Positions 35,819 to 37,139 of a DNA stretch of 37,139 nucleotides are shown piece by piece (position 1 is the first letter of the stretch; every line of letters starts with the position of its first letter). The position numbers and the translations under genes were made by a program. Origin of the DNA: a virus; IMG/VR virus record IMGVR_UViG_3300034104_006301, positions 1-37,139 of that record. The stretch is one strand, 5' to 3'. A model generated the notes under the pieces. The model was not told where the DNA came from. It saw nothing but the letters and a program-made list of their open reading frames with translations, and did no database searches.

Positions 35819-36112
35819 ATGATAACATTTGATAATATAGAATTTAAACCACACGGTGTTGGGAATGGTGTTCACGGATTGATATTTTTTCCTGGTGGAT
35901 ATGGACTTTCGGTTGTAAGATTTAGAAATCCATTTGGTGGTGGTGGTTCATACACATCAAATGATACTGAAGATTATGAAGTTGCAATAATCAAAGGAAC
36001 AAAAGATCAATGGGAAATTTGTTATGATACAAAATTAACAAATGATGTTTTGGGTTTCCAGACAAAAGAAGATATTAATAATATTATTAAACATATAATT
36101 AGATTACATTAA
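35819..36112 (+). CDS. Hypothetical protein (97 aa), probably leaderless mRNA
   Basis: Start at 35819 gives MITFDNIEFKPHGVGNGVHG; the upstream extension lies in tRNA-Leu. Gly-rich beta domain (FPGGYGLSVVRF, FGGGGSYTSND), then ATIIKG-like and a helical end. No later Met is available near the N-terminus. The ATG sits 4 nt after the -7 box. No family recognised. Confidence 0.75.
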   Translation: MITFDNIEFKPHGVGNGVHGLIFFPGGYGLSVVRFRNPFGGGGSYTSNDTEDYEVAIIKGTKDQWEICYDTKLTNDVLGFQTKEDINNIIKHIIRLH

Positions 36113-36128
36113 AAAAGTTTAAAAAAGA

Positions 36129-36160
36129 TTTGGTAGATTAAAATAAAATACATACCTTTG
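36129..36160 (+). promoter_or_regulatory. Host-type promoter in the tRNA array
   Basis: TTTG 36129-36132 within TTTGGTAGATTAAAA, 20-nt spacer, TACCTTTG 36153-36160. Confidence 0.72.
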
Positions 36161-36170
36161 TTGAAGATAA

Positions 36171-36259
36171 GTGGTTGTAAGAAACGGGAAACTCGTAAAG
36201 TACATTAACCGGTTAATACAAGATGGTGAAACGAGGGTGTGTATTAACTACTAAATCAC
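36171..36259 (+). ncRNA. Unclassified structured RNA before tRNA-Leu(CAA)
   Basis: GTGGTT (36171) pairs with AATCAC (36254). CTCGT (36192) pairs with ACGAG (36231). GTTAATAC (36212-36219) pairs with GTATTAAC (36241-36248). The perfect palindrome ATTAACCGGTTAAT (36204-36217) competes with that last helix. First element of the transcript from 36129. No known class. Confidence 0.5.
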
Positions 36260-36269
36260 AAATCTAAAT

Positions 36270-36375
36270 AGTCAAGTGGCGGAACTGGCAGACGCTGGGA
36301 GATAGTACTCAAAACTCCTTGATATAAGGTGATTATCACACTTATATCGTATAGGTTCAAATCCTTTCTTGACTA
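36270..36375 (+). tRNA. tRNA-Leu(CAA) with enlarged anticodon loop and variable arm
   Basis: 106 nt. Acceptor AGTCAAG / CTTGACT, Leu-type D arm GGCGGAACTGGCAGACGC. The anticodon stem GGGAG / CTCCT encloses a 13-nt loop, ATAGTACTCAAAA, which ends in the normal Leu loop CTCAAAA. The variable arm has an 8-bp helix GATATAAG / CTTATATC. T loop TTCAAAT. Confidence 0.75.
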
Positions 36376-36380
36376 CATAT

Positions 36381-36453
36381 TGCGGGCGGACAGGTTGGTA
36401 TCTGGGGGGGTCTCATAAGCCTCATAAATCTGGTTCGATTCCAGAGCGACGCA
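36381..36453 (+). tRNA. tRNA-Met(CAT), second copy
   Basis: Anticodon arm GGGGT-CTCATAA-GCCTC, T arm TCTGG-TTCGATT-CCAGA, D region GACAGGTTGGTATCTG. The acceptor is poor: TGCG / CGCA pairs, then three mismatches. A run of Gs before the anticodon and weak end pairing recall initiator tRNA, but identity is unsure. Confidence 0.65.
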
Positions 36454-36460
36454 ACAATAT

Positions 36461-36541
36461 GCTGACGTACCGGTGGATGCTTATATCATCTATGCCCGTA
36501 GAGGAAAGTTTTAAACGTTGGTTCGAGTCCAACCGTCAGTA
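36461..36541 (+). tRNA. tRNA-like, possible Ile(TAT)
   Basis: Acceptor GCTGACG / CGTCAGT and T arm GTTGG-TTCGAGT-CCAAC are good. The hairpin GGATG-CTTATAT-CATCT gives anticodon TAT. It leaves only TACCGGT for the D arm and 25 nt between anticodon and T arms. An alternative hairpin TCTA-TGCCCG-TAGA could indicate another anticodon. Confidence 0.5.
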
Positions 36542-36547
36542 CAATAA

Positions 36548-36619
36548 GCGGGTGTCGTATAATGGCTATTACTCCAGACTTCCAATCTGGCGACGAGGTT
36601 TCGACTACCTCCACCCGCT
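36548..36619 (+). tRNA. tRNA-Gly(TCC)
   Basis: Acceptor GCGGGTG / CACCCGC, anticodon arm CCAGA-CTTCCAA-TCTGG, T arm with TTCGACT, discriminator T. Confidence 0.94.
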
Positions 36620-36626
36620 CAAATTT

Positions 36627-36699
36627 GGGCCTGATGCCGACGGCAGGTCGAGTGGTTTGCAACCACATCGTTTGGGTTCGATTCCCACAGTGTCCACCA
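36627..36699 (+). tRNA. tRNA-Ala(TGC), reduced D arm, CCA encoded
   Basis: Anticodon arm AGTGG-TTTGCAA-CCACA, T arm TGGG-TTCGATT-CCCA, A73 and CCA (36697-36699). D arm is TGCC-GAC-GGCA with a 3-nt loop. The acceptor GGGCCTG / AGTGTCC is imperfect and has no G3-T70 defect: G3 faces T70, the Ala identity pair. Confidence 0.75.
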
Positions 36700-36721
36700 A
36701 ATAAACAACAAATACGAAAGA

Positions 36722-36901
36722 ATGATGAAGGAAGTTTTATCAGGAACTTGTGAATCAGGAAGAGTTAAATTTGTTAAAACTAACGTAAGACCTGGTTTAC
36801 TAAAAAAACTGAAAAAAACGCTTAATAGAACGAAGTACAAGTTCAAAGTGGGGAGCGGGTCCCACAAAATTTTTAAAAAAATATTTGGTAGGTTGGATTG
36901 A
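36722..36901 (+). CDS. Possible small basic protein (59 aa)
   Basis: Reads MMKEVLSGTCESGRVKFVKT, then NVRPGLLKKLKKTLNRTKYK and a Gly/Ser/Lys end. Lys/Arg-rich, so nucleic-acid binding is conceivable. Its last codons run through a hairpin at 36848 and the promoter at 36884, which weakens the case. ATG at 36722 or 36725. Confidence 0.4.
   Translation: MMKEVLSGTCESGRVKFVKTNVRPGLLKKLKKTLNRTKYKFKVGSGSHKIFKKIFGRLD
36848..36874 (+). terminator. Terminator-like hairpin
   Basis: GTGGG / CCCAC stem with an 8-nt loop, then AAAATTTTT. It separates the tRNA-Ala transcript from the next promoter. Confidence 0.5.
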
Positions 36902-36915
36902 AATCCATATCTTTG
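36884..36915 (+). promoter_or_regulatory. Host-type promoter in the tRNA array
   Basis: TTTG 36884-36887 within TTTGGTAGGTT, 20-nt spacer, TATCTTTG 36908-36915; 11 nt before tRNA-Glu. Confidence 0.72.
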
Positions 36916-36926
36916 TAAGAGTTAAA

Positions 36927-37000
36927 CGCCCGTTGGACAAGCGGTTTAAGTCGTCTCCCTTTCACGGAGAAGATCATGGGTTCGATTCCCATACGGGTGA
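36927..37000 (+). tRNA. tRNA-Glu(TTC)
   Basis: Acceptor CGCCCGT / ACGGGTG, anticodon arm TCTCC-CTTTCAC-GGAGA, T arm ATGGG-TTCGATT-CCCAT, discriminator A. Confidence 0.93.
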
Positions 37001-37062
37001 CAATTAGATGAACAACGCGACCGCAGGAGTTGTACCTTTATGGTTTTGTAATGTGGTTTTTT

Positions 37063-37134
37063 GGTCCATTGGTGTAACGGCTAACATATATCCCTGTCAC
37101 GGATATGCTTCGGGTTCGATTCCCGGATGGACCG
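37063..37134 (+). tRNA. tRNA-Asp(GTC)
   Basis: Acceptor GGTCCAT / ATGGACC, anticodon arm TATCC-CTGTCAC-GGATA, T arm CGGG-TTCGATT-CCCG, discriminator G. The 62 nt before it contain only a short CAAC / GTTG hairpin. The array continues to the window edge. Confidence 0.94.
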
Positions 37135-37139
37135 CACAA

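Noticed and set aside
36270-36375. Selenocysteine tRNA
   Set aside because: The long variable arm suggested it, but the anticodon loop reads CAA, the acceptor is 7 bp and the D arm is Leu-like.
36369-36867. Several 60-111 codon open frames on both strands in the 36.4-36.9 kb region
   Set aside because: They run through tRNA genes, including conserved T arms, and have no coding character; only the 36722 frame is kept as a doubtful gene.
37010-37139. Open frame from 37010 to the window end
   Set aside because: It runs through tRNA-Asp and has no other support.

Overview
The window looks like part of a large, AT-rich genome of a tailed bacteriophage that infects a Bacteroidetes (probably flavobacterial) host. 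The host assignment rests on three things seen here. Several genes and most tRNA operons have promoters of the Bacteroidetes form TTTG-N19/20-TAnnTTTG. Shine-Dalgarno sequences are essentially absent. One secreted protein carries the gliding-motility-type C-terminal domain used by the type IX secretion system. The phage assignment is an inference from compact mosaic packing, many unknown small proteins, a holin-like gene, an HNH endonuclease, phage-type small domains and a very large tRNA array. No capsid, tail, terminase or replication gene lies in the window.

Region 1 (1-12.1 kb, 12.1-13.0 kb, 18.0-27.2 kb, 32.4-32.8 kb) is dominated by genes whose products begin with one of two short, basic leader types: 'KKIIKLTESDLTRIVKRVIxE' or 'K+IIITEEE+SRILGMHxxAT..QYLxE'. 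The bodies behind the leaders are unrelated: HD domain, zincin-like, L,D-transpeptidase, peptidoglycan-binding, possible papain-like and membrane proteins. Nearly every leader ends in [IL]-x-E, the cleavage rule of T4-type prohead proteases. I infer that these are capsid-targeting propeptides and that the window encodes a battery of about 25 internal-head (injected) proteins. Most of these genes follow a TATTTAT element that looks like a phage-specific, probably late, promoter.

Region 2 (13.1-18.0 kb) holds genes acting at the host envelope: an exported L,D-transpeptidase-like protein, a three-gene cluster of secreted adhesin-like proteins ending in the type IX sorting domain, small membrane proteins and a holin candidate. 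Region 3 (27.3-32.3 kb) carries an RgpF-like glycosyltransferase, an 805-residue triple-glycosyltransferase fusion, a lone tRNA-Arg, an HNH endonuclease and a DUF2927-like lipoprotein.

Region 4 (32.8-37.1 kb) is a tRNA array with its own host-type promoters. With the lone tRNA-Arg I read 27 tRNA or tRNA-like genes. If a degenerate Lys-like gene is accepted, all 20 amino acids are covered. Several are structurally odd: T-loops with A54/T58, three-nucleotide D-loops, a Leu tRNA without a long variable arm, and a Leu tRNA with a 13-nt anticodon loop. Three structured non-tRNA segments and a few small genes are interspersed, including an RNase H-fold (YkuK/DUF458-like) protein.
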